From Ardenticatenaceae bacterium (GTDB taxonomy: Bacteria > Chloroflexota > Anaerolineae > Promineifilales > Promineifilaceae), in assembly GCA_020634435.1 (NCBI GenBank), contig JACKBS010000007.1:620001-684000 (forward strand): a stretch of 64,000 nt of DNA. Direction: 5' to 3'. The position numbers and the translations under genes were made by a program. Below are positions 9,923 to 18,211 of this stretch, piece after piece (position 1 is the stretch's first letter; each line of letters begins with the position of its first letter). The notes below the pieces were generated by a model. The model was not told the origin of the DNA. It did no database searches and worked only from the letters and a program-made list of their open reading frames with translations.

Positions 9923-11329
9923 TCAAGCCGCACTTTTCAATTTACGTGCGGTTACCGCGCTTAAGGTGACATTGCGCACAGCAGTTTGCGCTGCCATGAT
10001 TCGTTCTTGCGAAACTTCCCAGGTTAAATCGCGGACTGTGGCAACCTGCCTTGGCAGCCGCAAAGCGATGAATACCAACAGCGCCGTCGCCAAGATTAAA
10101 GCCGCAGAAATCAGGAAAACTGTTTGTGGGGGAATCATGCCAACGACAATCATTACCAAGGCTGGCGCCAATAAGCTACCCAACGAACCGATGGCCCCCT
10201 TGATGCCCATCGCCCGCGCACGATGCTCTTTTGGGGTAATTTCCAGGTAAGCGGCGCTCAATGCCGGATTCACTAACGCTTCGCCCAACCCGGCAACGAT
10301 GAAGGCCGCAATAATGGCCCAATAAACATTCGTCAGCATCAGCCCAACGTATTGCGCGCTATGCAAAATGAGGCCGATGATGAGTATTGGCTTGCGTCCC
10401 CACCGGTCGCTGGATTGACTCAGCGTCAGACTCCCAATGAGCGCCGCCCAGCCATAAAAGCTGATTGCTGCGCCCAACTGTGCGGTTGACCAGCCCAATT
10501 CGTCAAAAACGTAAAACGGTAATTGTGGATCGATGAAGAACCAGGCGAAAATCATGCTCAAGTTGATAAAGAGTAAGATGCCAAAGGCCAGCAGTGGGTG
10601 GGGGAGTGAGGTTCGAAATGAAACGGCCGTTCCCGTCCTCGGCATCAATTTTGCAACCCGCTTCTGGGTGAGGGTTTCTCGACGTCTTTTCTCTTTGGTA
10701 TGGGTTTCTGGGATGGCAAGAAATGCGATCAAAAGGGTAAGCAACGCCATGCCAATCGACGCCAGAAAGGGTGGACCGTAGCCCCACCTGTCGTAAAGCA
10801 AACCGCCCACAACCGGGCCAATGATGAACCCAGCCGACGTGCCGCCGCCGATGACGCCGATCCAGCGGGCACGCTCATCCTCAGGCGCAATGTCGGCCAC
10901 AAGTCCCATTGTTGCTGGCCCTAGCCCTGCCGTCAGTGCCCCCGCCAAACCGCGAATGACGATGAACACCCATGAAGTCGCCGCCAGGTAATAGCCAGTG
11001 AAAGCGGCCGTAAAAACTGCAAATGAACCGAGGATAAACGGCCGTCTCCCAAACCGATCCGCCAATGTTCCCATGAAAGGCGCGGCAATCACGCCCGCCA
11101 GTGAATAAGCCATCACACTTGTTGCCAAAACTTCCACGCCGTTGCCAAAATCACCGATCTTGCGGGCAAAAAGGGGGAAGATCATGCCGTAGCTACTCAT
11201 TTGTAGGGCCGTGCAAAACGCCAACAGGATGATGACGATGCGGGCACGACGGGGCTCCATGCCTGGGGCTGAAACTCGTGTTGCCTGCGCAATTTTTCCC
11301 ATGTGGGCATGGTTTTTTGGCGAATTCAT
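9923..11329 (-). CDS. MFS transporter, drug/multidrug exporter type
   Basis: The protein is 468 aa with about 12 hydrophobic segments. Motif A is clear after TM2 (GTLADRFGRRP, residues ~87-97) and repeated in the second half (SDRWGRKP near 305). GPATMGLVADIAPEDERARWIG and FIIGPVVGGLL match the motif C region of DHA1-type antiporters, so proton-coupled export of small molecules is likely. The start ATG overlaps the stop of the upstream SnoaL-like gene by four bases (ATGA at 11326-11329), implying translational coupling. The extra N-terminal ~28 residues are hydrophilic. Substrate unknown. Confidence 0.9.
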   Translation of the reverse strand: MNSPKNHAHMGKIAQATRVSAPGMEPRRARIVIILLAFCTALQMSSYGMIFPLFARKIGDFGNGVEVLATSVMAYSLAGVIAAPFMGTLADRFGRRPFILGSFAVFTAAFTGYYLAATSWVFIVIRGLAGALTAGLGPATMGLVADIAPEDERARWIGVIGGGTSAGFIIGPVVGGLLYDRWGYGPPFLASIGMALLTLLIAFLAIPETHTKEKRRRETLTQKRVAKLMPRTGTAVSFRTSLPHPLLAFGILLFINLSMIFAWFFIDPQLPFYVFDELGWSTAQLGAAISFYGWAALIGSLTLSQSSDRWGRKPILIIGLILHSAQYVGLMLTNVYWAIIAAFIVAGLGEALVNPALSAAYLEITPKEHRARAMGIKGAIGSLGSLLAPALVMIVVGMIPPQTVFLISAALILATALLVFIALRLPRQVATVRDLTWEVSQERIMAAQTAVRNVTLSAVTARKLKSAA

Positions 11330-11796
11330 ACCCTGGCCCCAAGTTCTACAAGCAATGTGGCCAAATCCATGTAAATCGTCTCGCGCTGAATCAGCCCCTC
11401 ACGCACATCATAAATGGTCACACCCCTAAACTGGATTGTTCTCCCTGTTGGCGCAAGCCGCTCCTCGAAAACGGGCGGCCCTAATGGCCCCGTGTGCGTA
11501 CCCGTGAAGACCCACTCCGTGACAACAACTTCCTCGGCGGCAATCGTACGCTTCACGTCATAATCTATCCCATCGAAGCCAATAAACCAGGCCGGGGAAA
11601 ACGCGGCGCTTTCTGCTGCGGAACTGGGCGGGTTCTCAAAGGCGTCGCCATAAACCCAATCCACGACAAAATCTTTTGCATGAAGCGCTGCCATCGTTTC
11701 AGCATCTTGCGCCGATAAGGCAGTTACAAACTGCGAAACAATTTCAAAGGCAGAGGGAGTGTTTGTTGAGGGTTTGCTCTTCATTTGCATCCGCAT
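11326..11796 (-). CDS. SnoaL-like / NTF2-fold polyketide cyclase-type protein
   Basis: The protein is 156 aa. IVSQFVTALSAQDAETMAALHAKDFVVDW and later TGTHTGPL, RTIQFRGVTIYDVREGLIQRETIYMD are the hallmarks of SnoaL-like (NTF2-fold) small proteins that bind hydrophobic ligands or catalyse cyclisation or isomerisation. The catalytic identity cannot be assigned. It is coupled to the MFS gene by an ATGA overlap, so the pair may handle and export the same small molecule (inference). The ATG at 11796 is followed by in-frame ATGs at residues 3 and 5, so the exact start is uncertain. Confidence 0.8.
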   Translation of the reverse strand: MRMQMKSKPSTNTPSAFEIVSQFVTALSAQDAETMAALHAKDFVVDWVYGDAFENPPSSAAESAAFSPAWFIGFDGIDYDVKRTIAAEEVVVTEWVFTGTHTGPLGPPVFEERLAPTGRTIQFRGVTIYDVREGLIQRETIYMDLATLLVELGARV

Positions 11797-11802
11797 TCGT
11801 TA

Positions 11803-11857
11803 AGTAGCCGCGGATTCTTTCCGCGATTGTGGAACGCAGTAAGAAACTGCGGCTACA
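11803..11857. repeat. Intergenic palindromic element
   Basis: Imperfect arms agtagccgcggattcttt (11803-11820) and aagaaactgcggctacact (11841-11859) enclose a 20 bp loop. It lies between the bactofilin-like gene and the SnoaL gene on the minus strand, and could be a REP-like unit or an mRNA hairpin. There is no T-tract. Confidence 0.5.
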
Positions 11858-11859
11858 CT

Positions 11860-13176
11860 TTAAGCAATCTTTTCTGCTGGAACCTTGTTGCTGCGCCAAA
11901 GCAACCAAAGCGCACCGACACCGACGATAGCAATGATCCAGTTCACCAGACCACCCAAATAGGGAATCGCAATCACGGCTACAACCAGCAATAAACCTAA
12001 CAAAAGCGACCAATACGTCGTGTCGGCGAGTGTGGGGCTAAGCCGCTGCAAAATTTGGTGTCCGACAAAGTAGCCAACGATGATTTTGGTGAGATAGAGC
12101 AGCACCAGCACGAAAGCCACCATAAAGGCAAAACCTACTGCCAGCGAAACGAAAATGACCGCACCGCTCAAATTGCCAAACTGGAGCATCCCAAAGAAAC
12201 TGGCCAGCAAGATAGCGGCTACAATCAGGACAATGATGAGCACCGGGACGCCAAAGTAGACCAGCGCACCCCATCCCAGGCTGGGCACCGGCTTTTCTTT
12301 TAGCTGTTCGCTGAGATGTGGCACGAAGTTAGGGACCAGCCAGACAAGGAGAACCCCAATCAGCACCAGGGTGATAAACCGGCGTACGTGTCGCCAAACA
12401 GCTTGCCCTGTGCTTGGCTGGCTAACAGTGTCCACGCTGACAGTTTCCTGGGTGAAATCAACATCACCTTCAACAGCGTTGTCGGGAACATTAAACGATT
12501 TTGGCGAGCGATAATTGAAGTCTCCACCAATTTTGGCAGCATCGCCCACCGTCAGCCCTGAGGGAATAATGGGTATGGAGGGTACATTTGGCATGAATTG
12601 GTATGGGTTCACCGGCGGAGCTGAATCATCACCACCAACTTCTGCGGTGATATTTCCCCCGATACGGCCGTTTACCTGCAAACTATTCACACCTACCCAC
12701 ACATCTTCATTCACATCCCCCGCCAGAAGCGCCTGAAAACCAGCAAAAACCAGATCATTACTCACCAGGCTGCCAGATTTGCCGTGCAAGCTGTAACCAG
12801 CGGCAATCAAATCACCGCCAATTTCTGCTCCTTCGCCCATTTCAATTGCCGAGGCCGCAATGCGAGCGTCGTCAGCAATCGTGCCGTTAATTTCTACGAA
12901 TTGGCCACCTGCCAACAAATCCCCTTCAATCGTGCCGTTAATCACAATCTCCGAAGCAGCGACAACTAAATCTCCTCTAATCGTGCCGTCGAGGACAAAT
13001 GTATTGGCACTCACATACAAATCATCCTCAACTAGTTCGCCCGCTTCAATGGTGACAGTGTCGTCGCCGCGCCCTTCAAAGGCCATAGCCGAGGGCACAA
13101 AGATAAATAACAACAGACTCATCAACACGAGTAACCGCACCGTTTTGTGTGATCTTATCTGTTTCATTTTGCTCAC
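11860..13176 (-). CDS. Bactofilin-like polymer-forming protein with C-terminal membrane domain
   Basis: The protein is 438 aa. A signal peptide (residues ~1-33, ending PSAMAFE) precedes a beta-helical stretch of short repeats (DGTIRGDLVVAASEIVINGT, IEGDLLAGGQFVEINGTI; residues ~36-190) typical of polymer-forming/bactofilin-like domains. A proline-rich linker and 4-5 membrane helices follow (from ~268: LVLIGVLLVWLVPNF; WIIAIVGVGALWLLW). The topology suggests an extracytoplasmic beta-helix tethered to the membrane, unlike classic cytoplasmic bactofilins. The function in cell-envelope organisation is inferred. The last residues VPAEKIA follow an RR-rich turn. Confidence 0.8.
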   Translation of the reverse strand: MSKMKQIRSHKTVRLLVLMSLLLFIFVPSAMAFEGRGDDTVTIEAGELVEDDLYVSANTFVLDGTIRGDLVVAASEIVINGTIEGDLLAGGQFVEINGTIADDARIAASAIEMGEGAEIGGDLIAAGYSLHGKSGSLVSNDLVFAGFQALLAGDVNEDVWVGVNSLQVNGRIGGNITAEVGGDDSAPPVNPYQFMPNVPSIPIIPSGLTVGDAAKIGGDFNYRSPKSFNVPDNAVEGDVDFTQETVSVDTVSQPSTGQAVWRHVRRFITLVLIGVLLVWLVPNFVPHLSEQLKEKPVPSLGWGALVYFGVPVLIIVLIVAAILLASFFGMLQFGNLSGAVIFVSLAVGFAFMVAFVLVLLYLTKIIVGYFVGHQILQRLSPTLADTTYWSLLLGLLLVVAVIAIPYLGGLVNWIIAIVGVGALWLLWRSNKVPAEKIA

Positions 13177-13269
13177 TCCTTGGGTTGTGCTTAGCTGTCA
13201 GCTTTCAACCAGTAGCTCCTCTAACCACATTGCTCCTACCAACTTTTTCCTACTCCAAGAAAGGAACGC

Positions 13270-13683
13270 TCAGGTCAAAGATGCAGCAAACGAGGCAAAC
13301 TTGTTATTTGGTTCAGGGCCCCGATACTTGAATTGACCGACTACTTTTGCACCTTTTCCCTCTAAGGCGTTTGACATTTGCCGCAGCGCTGAGCCAACGG
13401 CCGTTTTATAAGTGCAAAAAACGATGGCCTTCTTGCCAGATAACGCGCCCAGCCGCTCAACGAACCGCATGGTTCCTTCAGTTGGGTGTTGCCGAATGAA
13501 GAGCAACCCCTTCACCCAACTCCCAACGCAAATGAGATCAGCTTCCGCCACATCGGCCATGTTTGCTTCCGTTATGGATTGGACATAGCATCGGTGTCCC
13601 TGCGCTTCCATTGTTTTGCCCATTGCCTCCGCCGCCTTGGCCGTCGTGCCCGTGCTGCTGTCATAGACTATTGCAATATTCAT
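13270..13683 (-). CDS. Flavodoxin domain protein
   Basis: The protein begins MNIAIVYDSSTGTTAKAAEA, which carries the FMN phosphate-binding loop (S-T-G-T-T). VGSWVKGLLF and KKAIVFCTYKTAVG match the FMN isoalloxazine-binding loops of short flavodoxins. An in-frame ATG exists 33 bp upstream (13716), but the start at 13683 has a strong GAGGGAG ribosome site 8 bp before it, so I prefer it (137 aa). Likely a soluble electron carrier; partners are not evident from neighbours. Confidence 0.85.
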   Translation of the reverse strand: MNIAIVYDSSTGTTAKAAEAMGKTMEAQGHRCYVQSITEANMADVAEADLICVGSWVKGLLFIRQHPTEGTMRFVERLGALSGKKAIVFCTYKTAVGSALRQMSNALEGKGAKVVGQFKYRGPEPNNKFASFAASLT

Positions 13684-13722
13684 CCGAATATCTCCCTCTC
13701 TGTTTTTCATTTTCAATAATAG

Positions 13723-13748
13723 TAGGGGCAGTTCACAAACCGCCCCTA
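13723..13748 (-). terminator. Hairpin between the 2TM gene and the flavodoxin gene
   Basis: Arms TAGGGGC (13723-13729) and GCCCCTA (13742-13748) plus inner GTT/AAC pairs make a stable stem with a 4-nt loop. Only a weak T-rich tail follows on the minus strand (ctattattg). It could end the 2TM transcript. Confidence 0.45.
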
Positions 13749-13803
13749 TCAGATGCGTCGATTACGCCATGAAATCCCAAAGACTCATTTTGTATTGCCA
13801 AGA

Positions 13804-14082
13804 TCAATGCTGCTTCGCCGCTTCTCTCTCCATCTCTTTTTCAATCATCTTTTCCGTGACACCGGATTCGTCGGAAAAAGCAAACACGCTCAGCGCATGA
13901 AGAACCACAGCAAGGCCCCATCCCATCAGCGGCCATATGAACCAAAGATGGTCAGTAGATGTGCTGAAATTGATAATGATAAGCAAAATGTTTACAGCAA
14001 TGTAAATTGCCAGATGCCGATAAAATTTAACCTTTGCTTCTGCTCTCTTTTTGGCTCTCTGATAAGCTTTTTGATCGTTCAT
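13804..14082 (-). CDS. 2TM domain protein
   Basis: The protein is 92 aa. A charged N-terminus (KAYQRAKKRAEAKVKFYRHL) leads into two membrane helices (AIYIAVNILLIIINF and WPLMGWGLAVVLHALSVF), then a charged tail (EKMIEKEMEREAAKQ). This matches the 2TM domain family (PF13239), often linked to sensory or regulatory proteins; the stand-alone function is unknown. A ribosome site TAAGGAG lies 8 bp upstream of the ATG. The conserved site at 14193-14222 lies ~111 bp upstream and probably controls it. Confidence 0.85.
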   Translation of the reverse strand: MNDQKAYQRAKKRAEAKVKFYRHLAIYIAVNILLIIINFSTSTDHLWFIWPLMGWGLAVVLHALSVFAFSDESGVTEKMIEKEMEREAAKQH

Positions 14083-14192
14083 TAGTTTTCTCCTTAATTT
14101 TTTTCACTCTTTTTGATTGAGGATTCGCAATATTTCCTTGTTACCCATGGAAAGGTTGGTAACAATCTATACCTTCAGCATAATGGCCAAGT

Positions 14193-14222
14193 AGTATTAG
14201 TGTCATACCCTGTCGGTGTTAT
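14193..14222 (-). promoter_or_regulatory. Conserved operator-like site 2 (upstream of the 2TM gene)
   Basis: The plus strand reads agtattag-TGTCATACCC-tgtcggtgttat, matching sites 1 and 3 except at a few positions. It lies ~111 bp before the 2TM start, between that gene and the end of the CPBP gene. The spacing to the regulated start is similar at all three sites. Confidence 0.6.
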
Positions 14223-14255
14223 TCTGGGGTTAATTCGCGGGATGAAAGTAGCTAA

Positions 14256-15068
14256 CTAGCCAAGCCCCAAGGCAGCCATTACCAGAAAAACTATATTGAA
14301 CAGGAAGTTCCCAATCCAATGGAAGATCATCGCTAACGGCAGGCTCCCCAGTGGCCCAAAAGCAAACGCGAATCCCAGCCCACCAATCAAAATCCCCGGA
14401 AACAACCAACGCTGGTAGACGTGCTTCAATGTGAATAAAATCCCATTTGCTACCCAATCCCAACGGCCGAAAACAGCCCGCATCTTTGGCATTAGGAATC
14501 CCCGATAGTAAAGTTCCCCCCCAAAAATATTGAAAACCAGCCCAATCACAAAGTACAACAGCACGAAAAGCCAGTTTCCCTGTAGCGCCACATCCGGGAA
14601 TGCCTCTGCTACACCGGAAATCTGGACAGTGGGATTGCTCGCTGCGGGCCACCAATCAGGGGGCACAAAACCCGGGACTGAGGCCAGTGCGCGGTTCGCA
14701 CCGCCCATCATCATGCTCAATGCCATCGCTGCGACCAAAACACCCAACGCAATCAACCAAGCCCGCCAGCCCTTAGGCCATTGCCAATGGATACGGTCAC
14801 GCAGGGCGGCGAGGGTCAATGGGTAACCCTCCCGCCTGAGCAAAAGCAGCCCGACCACCAGTTCCGCCCCAGTGCCCAGCACGATGACAGCTAATAGCAT
14901 CCAGGTCGGCGTTACCCCACCCTCAGGGATAAACGGCCGTGCCACAACATAAATCAGGAAAGAAAACCAAACAGCCGGCCAGAAAAACATAAAGAGGATC
15001 TGCCACAATGTATACTGCGGAACGTCATGAACAACATTTTCGGATATCCTTTCTCTTGTAACGACCAT
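14256..15068 (-). CDS. CPBP-family intramembrane protease-like protein (possibly inactive)
   Basis: The protein is 270 aa with about 7-8 hydrophobic helices. The region FGGELYYRGFLMPK corresponds to CPBP/Rce1 motif 1 (EExxxR), followed by FTLKHVYQ (motif 2, F..H) and HWIGN (motif 3). The first glutamate of the EE pair, thought catalytic in Rce1-type proteases, is Gly here. The enzyme may therefore be inactive, or use the remaining Glu. The family cleaves CAAX-like or bacteriocin-related substrates. The upstream MDR gene ends only 23 bp away, so co-transcription is likely. Confidence 0.82.
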   Translation of the reverse strand: MVVTRERISENVVHDVPQYTLWQILFMFFWPAVWFSFLIYVVARPFIPEGGVTPTWMLLAVIVLGTGAELVVGLLLLRREGYPLTLAALRDRIHWQWPKGWRAWLIALGVLVAAMALSMMMGGANRALASVPGFVPPDWWPAASNPTVQISGVAEAFPDVALQGNWLFVLLYFVIGLVFNIFGGELYYRGFLMPKMRAVFGRWDWVANGILFTLKHVYQRWLFPGILIGGLGFAFAFGPLGSLPLAMIFHWIGNFLFNIVFLVMAALGLG

Positions 15069-15090
15069 GTCCTTCTCCTAAATAGGCCGA

Positions 15091-16113
15091 TCAGGTAATC
15101 GGTGTGAGCAAAATCTTTCCACCCGTCATGTGATCGGTGTATTCCTGGACAGCTTTCCTGGCTTCCTGGAACGGATACCGTACCCGGATGTCACTTTTGA
15201 GATCGGTGCTGATCAATTTTTGGGAACGCCGCCAAAGCATAAGGATTTGCAGCAAATTCTTGGTGGAATAGAGCCAGGGCCCCAGCCAGAAACCGGTTAC
15301 GGTTTTGCCTTCAAAGACGATCTGATCAACGTCGGTCTGTGGCGATTTGTGGGATAGGCTGCTATAAACCGTGATGGTGCTATTTTTTGGCATTGCTTTA
15401 AGCAATTGCCCCGTCATCGGTCCGGCAACCGCATCAAAAGCAAGGCGGACGTCATACTGATGGCAGAGTTCATGGAGCTGTTTGTCAAAATCCGCATCAC
15501 TGCTATTCAAGACAATGGTTGCCCCCTGCGCTTTAAGTAATTTCACCTGTGCCTCTCGACGCACGACGTTGATAACCTGAATCCCCTCACTGCGACCCAA
15601 GCGATTAACCATTTGCCCCAATGCGCTGGCCGCGGCGGTGAGGACGATAGCTTTGTGCCCACCATCTTTTGTGATTTCCAAGAAAGCACTAGCCGTTAGC
15701 GGATTGATAACCGACATCGCCCCTTGCTCCAGGCCGACCGATTTATTCAGGGGGAAGACACCCCCTTTTGTAGAGGCCACCACATACTCAGCCCAAATGC
15801 CATCTCTTTCGCCATTACTCAGGCAAGCAACTTGCTTTCCGAGGAAATAGCGGCCCATCCCGCCGGGGCCAACGGCAACAACGGTTCCAGACCCTTCGCC
15901 ACCGGGTACCACCGGCGGTTGTTTATCGAAACCGTAATTACCACCCAGGAAGGCTAAATCCGAAGGATTAATCGGCGAAGCAGCAACCTTGACCAGGACT
16001 TCATCTCTTCCTGGTTTTGGGACTGGGCGTTGTTCAACGTGTAGCGTCTCAGGGCCGGTAAATGAATCCAGAATAACGGCCGTCATCTCATCAGGAACTT
16101 GTAACTGTGTCAT
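15091..16113 (-). CDS. Zinc-independent MDR oxidoreductase (quinone reductase / alcohol dehydrogenase-like)
   Basis: The protein is 340 aa, starting MTQLQVPDEMTAVILDSFTG. GroES-like N-terminus: PINPSDLAFLGGNYG, VPGGEGSGTVVAVG. The Rossmann NADPH segment reads VLTAAASALGQMVNRLG. The structural-zinc cysteines of classical alcohol dehydrogenases are absent, so quinone oxidoreductase or enoyl reductase activity is more likely. A longer in-frame reading would overlap the pentapeptide gene; the ATG at 16113 has GGAG 7 bp upstream and is chosen. It is separated from the pentapeptide gene by a strong hairpin. Confidence 0.88.
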   Translation of the reverse strand: MTQLQVPDEMTAVILDSFTGPETLHVEQRPVPKPGRDEVLVKVAASPINPSDLAFLGGNYGFDKQPPVVPGGEGSGTVVAVGPGGMGRYFLGKQVACLSNGERDGIWAEYVVASTKGGVFPLNKSVGLEQGAMSVINPLTASAFLEITKDGGHKAIVLTAAASALGQMVNRLGRSEGIQVINVVRREAQVKLLKAQGATIVLNSSDADFDKQLHELCHQYDVRLAFDAVAGPMTGQLLKAMPKNSTITVYSSLSHKSPQTDVDQIVFEGKTVTGFWLGPWLYSTKNLLQILMLWRRSQKLISTDLKSDIRVRYPFQEARKAVQEYTDHMTGGKILLTPIT

Positions 16114-16128
16114 CGAACATCTCCAAAC

Positions 16129-16171
16129 TGATGCTGTTCCCCGGCCTCCGATGGTCGGGGGAACAGCATCA
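16129..16171 (-). terminator. Strong hairpin between pentapeptide and MDR genes
   Basis: Perfect 14 bp arms TGATGCTGTTCCCC (16129-16142) and its complement (16158-16171) enclose a 15-nt loop. There is no T-tract, so it may be an mRNA processing or stability element rather than a full terminator. The MDR ribosome site lies only ~10 bp further on. Confidence 0.5.
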
Positions 16172-16187
16172 CAAAACGTCCAGTCGC

Positions 16188-16745
16188 TTATTTCTTGCGA
16201 CGCCAAAAGATGAGGAATACGACCAAACCAACAATGCCCGCAAAGACAAAAGGCAGCCAGCGTGGTGGTGTGGGTGTTTCTGGCAGGTTGGCAGGCTGCA
16301 CTTTGGCATCTTTCCATTCCACCAGCATCGTGGCTTCGTCCGTCTTGGCATCCGTAAAGTCAGCCCCGGTCACATCAACCGCAATCATGCGGCTCTGAAC
16401 AAGGTCAGCCCCGGTCAAATCGGCGTCGTGCATGTCAACGGCCGTAACTTTAGCCCCGTGCAGGTGAGCGCCGCGCAAATTGGCATTGCGCAGATTCGCG
16501 CCGCCGATGCGGGCATCTTCCAAATGCGCGTTGGCCAGATTAACGCCGTTCATATCGGCAAAAGCCAGCGTGGCATTGGTCAGATTGCTGTCGTGCAGAT
16601 CCGCCCCTTTCATGTTTAAGCCCATCAGCTTGATGCCCGATAAATCGAGGCCGCTCATATCCGCCCCGGTCAAATCACGTTCTTTTTGCAGCTTTTCCAA
16701 AATTTCTTCACGAGATTCAAACTTCTTCATGGTTACAGTTTCCAT
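16188..16745 (-). CDS. Pentapeptide-repeat protein with C-terminal membrane anchor
   Basis: The protein is 185 aa. Residues ~24-140 are A(D/N)LxG pentapeptides (LTGADMSGLDLSG, NLRNANLRGAHLHGAK, DADLTGADL) that fold as a right-handed quadrilateral beta-helix. After a proline linker (PETPTPPRW) a single helix FVFAGIVGLVVFLIF ends in RRKK, giving a tail-anchored protein with the beta-helix probably in the cytoplasm. The family's roles vary (gyrase protection, scaffolding); none can be assigned. The start may be the second ATG (MKKFES). Confidence 0.88.
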   Translation of the reverse strand: METVTMKKFESREEILEKLQKERDLTGADMSGLDLSGIKLMGLNMKGADLHDSNLTNATLAFADMNGVNLANAHLEDARIGGANLRNANLRGAHLHGAKVTAVDMHDADLTGADLVQSRMIAVDVTGADFTDAKTDEATMLVEWKDAKVQPANLPETPTPPRWLPFVFAGIVGLVVFLIFWRRKK

Positions 16746-16774
16746 TTTTCAGACTCCTTTTCATTAGGTACCAA

Positions 16775-17524
16775 TCAATAACCTGTTCTCAATTCTGTCC
16801 GCGCACGCTCTTCCGTTCGCGTCATCACCTCAGCCATTCTTGATAGGCTGAATAGTTTCCAGCCCACAACAAAATTGAAGATGATGATCGCAAACACGGG
16901 AAGTGCACCGAATTCTGAGAGATTGACAATGTTGACAACAGCCCCACCAATGCCAGCAAGGCCCAGGATCAGGCCAAACCAGGCAAAACCTTTGCCAAAA
17001 GATGGGGAGCTAAACATGGCAGTGCCCAGAGCCACCAAAGCCACCGGCACCACCAGAATGCCAACCGCCAGCGATGATTCATGCATCGCCTGGCTTGCCT
17101 GCCATAACAGGCCCAATGTTGCCTTATCGGCTGCCGTTGTCTCTGGCGCATAATAGATGTCCGCCAGCGGCATGACGCCAATATGGGGCAGCGCGCCAAC
17201 CATAAGAACGATGAGACCGGCAATGCCCAAAACGGTGCCAAAGAGGGCAAAAGCCAGGTTGGTTTTACGGAGGGCATAGTAAAGCGCCGGGAATACTGGC
17301 ACCCACAAAATGACGCCCGTCAGGTAGACGGTGTTTTCCAAAATCCGTGTTGTTTTAACGTCCGCAAACCGGGTTACCCATTCTTCCCACGTGGCTGGGT
17401 CGGGTGGCATCATTGTCATGACGATGACCATAGCCGCAATAAGCGCCACGCTGCCCAACATACCAAACAGCCCACCCCAACGCAGAACCTCTTTTTCCTG
17501 ATTTGTTATCTGTAAACGATTCAT
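16775..17524 (-). CDS. Multi-pass membrane protein, DUF4386-like
   Basis: The protein is 249 aa with about six hydrophobic helices (LGSVALIAAMVIVMTMM, LYYALRKTNLAFALFGTVLG, AGLIVLMVGALPHIG, LAVGILVVPVALVALGTAMF, FAWFGLILGLAGIGG, FAIIIFNFVVGWKLF). The layout, with a soluble loop after TM1-2 and paired ALR(K)xN, resembles the DUF4386 family, like the protein at 20019-20771. The function is unknown. It lies 29 bp upstream of the pentapeptide gene on the same strand. Confidence 0.7.
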   Translation of the reverse strand: MNRLQITNQEKEVLRWGGLFGMLGSVALIAAMVIVMTMMPPDPATWEEWVTRFADVKTTRILENTVYLTGVILWVPVFPALYYALRKTNLAFALFGTVLGIAGLIVLMVGALPHIGVMPLADIYYAPETTAADKATLGLLWQASQAMHESSLAVGILVVPVALVALGTAMFSSPSFGKGFAWFGLILGLAGIGGAVVNIVNLSEFGALPVFAIIIFNFVVGWKLFSLSRMAEVMTRTEERARTELRTGY

Positions 17525-17557
17525 CTTTCACTCCTTCCAGATTGATAAACACACGCT

Positions 17558-18076
17558 TTAGCTGGCAATTGCTTCTTTTTTGGGGCGCTCCGCCAGATGA
17601 ACTGGCACACGCGCCCGTGATTTTTCATGATCTCGCATCTGAATCATGGGAATACCGATGCCATACGTCAGGAAATCCTTTTCAGGCGTGACCTCAATTA
17701 GGCACGTCGTCGCCACGAAGTCGTCGTTTTGCACCACGTAATTAAAAACCCTTTGAATCAGATCGTCTGATACTTCATCCCGCGCAAGCACTTTTGCTGT
17801 GCCTGAAAAAGTAATCGTGGCCGCCGGAATCTTTATCCAGGGCACCAGCGGAATCCGTTTGGCAATCGGAATCGTGACGGAGACATGTGGATTCCCCCGG
17901 ATGTGCCGCACCTTCCAGGCGTCCTTATTTGTGCCAATGTACAGCTTTTGGTTGTCCACTTCGTAAATGATGCTGACGGTGCGACATTCGTTGCGTGCCG
18001 TCACGACGCCCAGCACCGCAAACGGCTCTTCTTTGATTACATCCCAAACTTTTGCTGTGGTTAGTTGCGTTGTCAT
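17558..18076 (-). CDS. Pyridoxamine 5'-phosphate oxidase-family flavin-binding protein
   Basis: The protein is 172 aa with a split beta-barrel fold. FAVLGVVTARNECRTVSIIYEVDNQKLYIGT and WKVRHIRGNPHVSVTI are typical of PPOX-like FMN- or F420-binding proteins; ITFSGTAKVL is the second barrel motif. A biosynthetic PdxH role is unlikely because the PLP-site residues are not evident. It is more likely a general nitro/F420-type reductase. The chosen ATG at 18076 has AGGAG 8-10 bp upstream; an upstream in-frame ATG at 18133 falls in a hairpin region. Confidence 0.82.
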   Translation of the reverse strand: MTTQLTTAKVWDVIKEEPFAVLGVVTARNECRTVSIIYEVDNQKLYIGTNKDAWKVRHIRGNPHVSVTIPIAKRIPLVPWIKIPAATITFSGTAKVLARDEVSDDLIQRVFNYVVQNDDFVATTCLIEVTPEKDFLTYGIGIPMIQMRDHEKSRARVPVHLAERPKKEAIAS

Positions 18077-18103
18077 GTTTTTTCTCCTGTTTTCTGTTAA
18101 GTG

Positions 18104-18155
18104 GAGAACAAAAAGTCCTTTAAAAACAATCATCTTATTTGAGCTTTTTGTTCTC
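18104..18155. repeat. Long-loop inverted repeat A
   Basis: Perfect 12 bp arms GAGAACAAAAAG (18104-18115) and CTTTTTGTTCTC (18144-18155) enclose a 28 bp loop, in the 134 bp gap between the serine hydrolase and PPOX genes. Read on the minus strand the 3' arm is A-rich rather than T-rich, so it is not a typical terminator. Confidence 0.6.
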
Positions 18156-18160
18156 TTGAA

Positions 18161-18211
18161 AGTAAATCACTGGCTATGCTCAGGTTTTTAAGCAACTTTT
18201 CGTGATTTACT
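18161..18211. repeat. Long-loop inverted repeat B
   Basis: Arms AGTAAATCAC (18161-18170) and GTGATTTACT (18202-18211) are perfect and touch the stop codon of the serine hydrolase gene. Together with repeat A they form two adjacent hairpins. They could be transcript ends, regulator sites or a small insertion footprint. Confidence 0.6.

Noticed and set aside
16114..16317. Longer N-terminus of the MDR oxidoreductase
   Set aside because: The extra 68 residues are Cys/His-rich, do not resemble the family and overlap the pentapeptide gene and the hairpin. The ATG at 16113 has a ribosome site.
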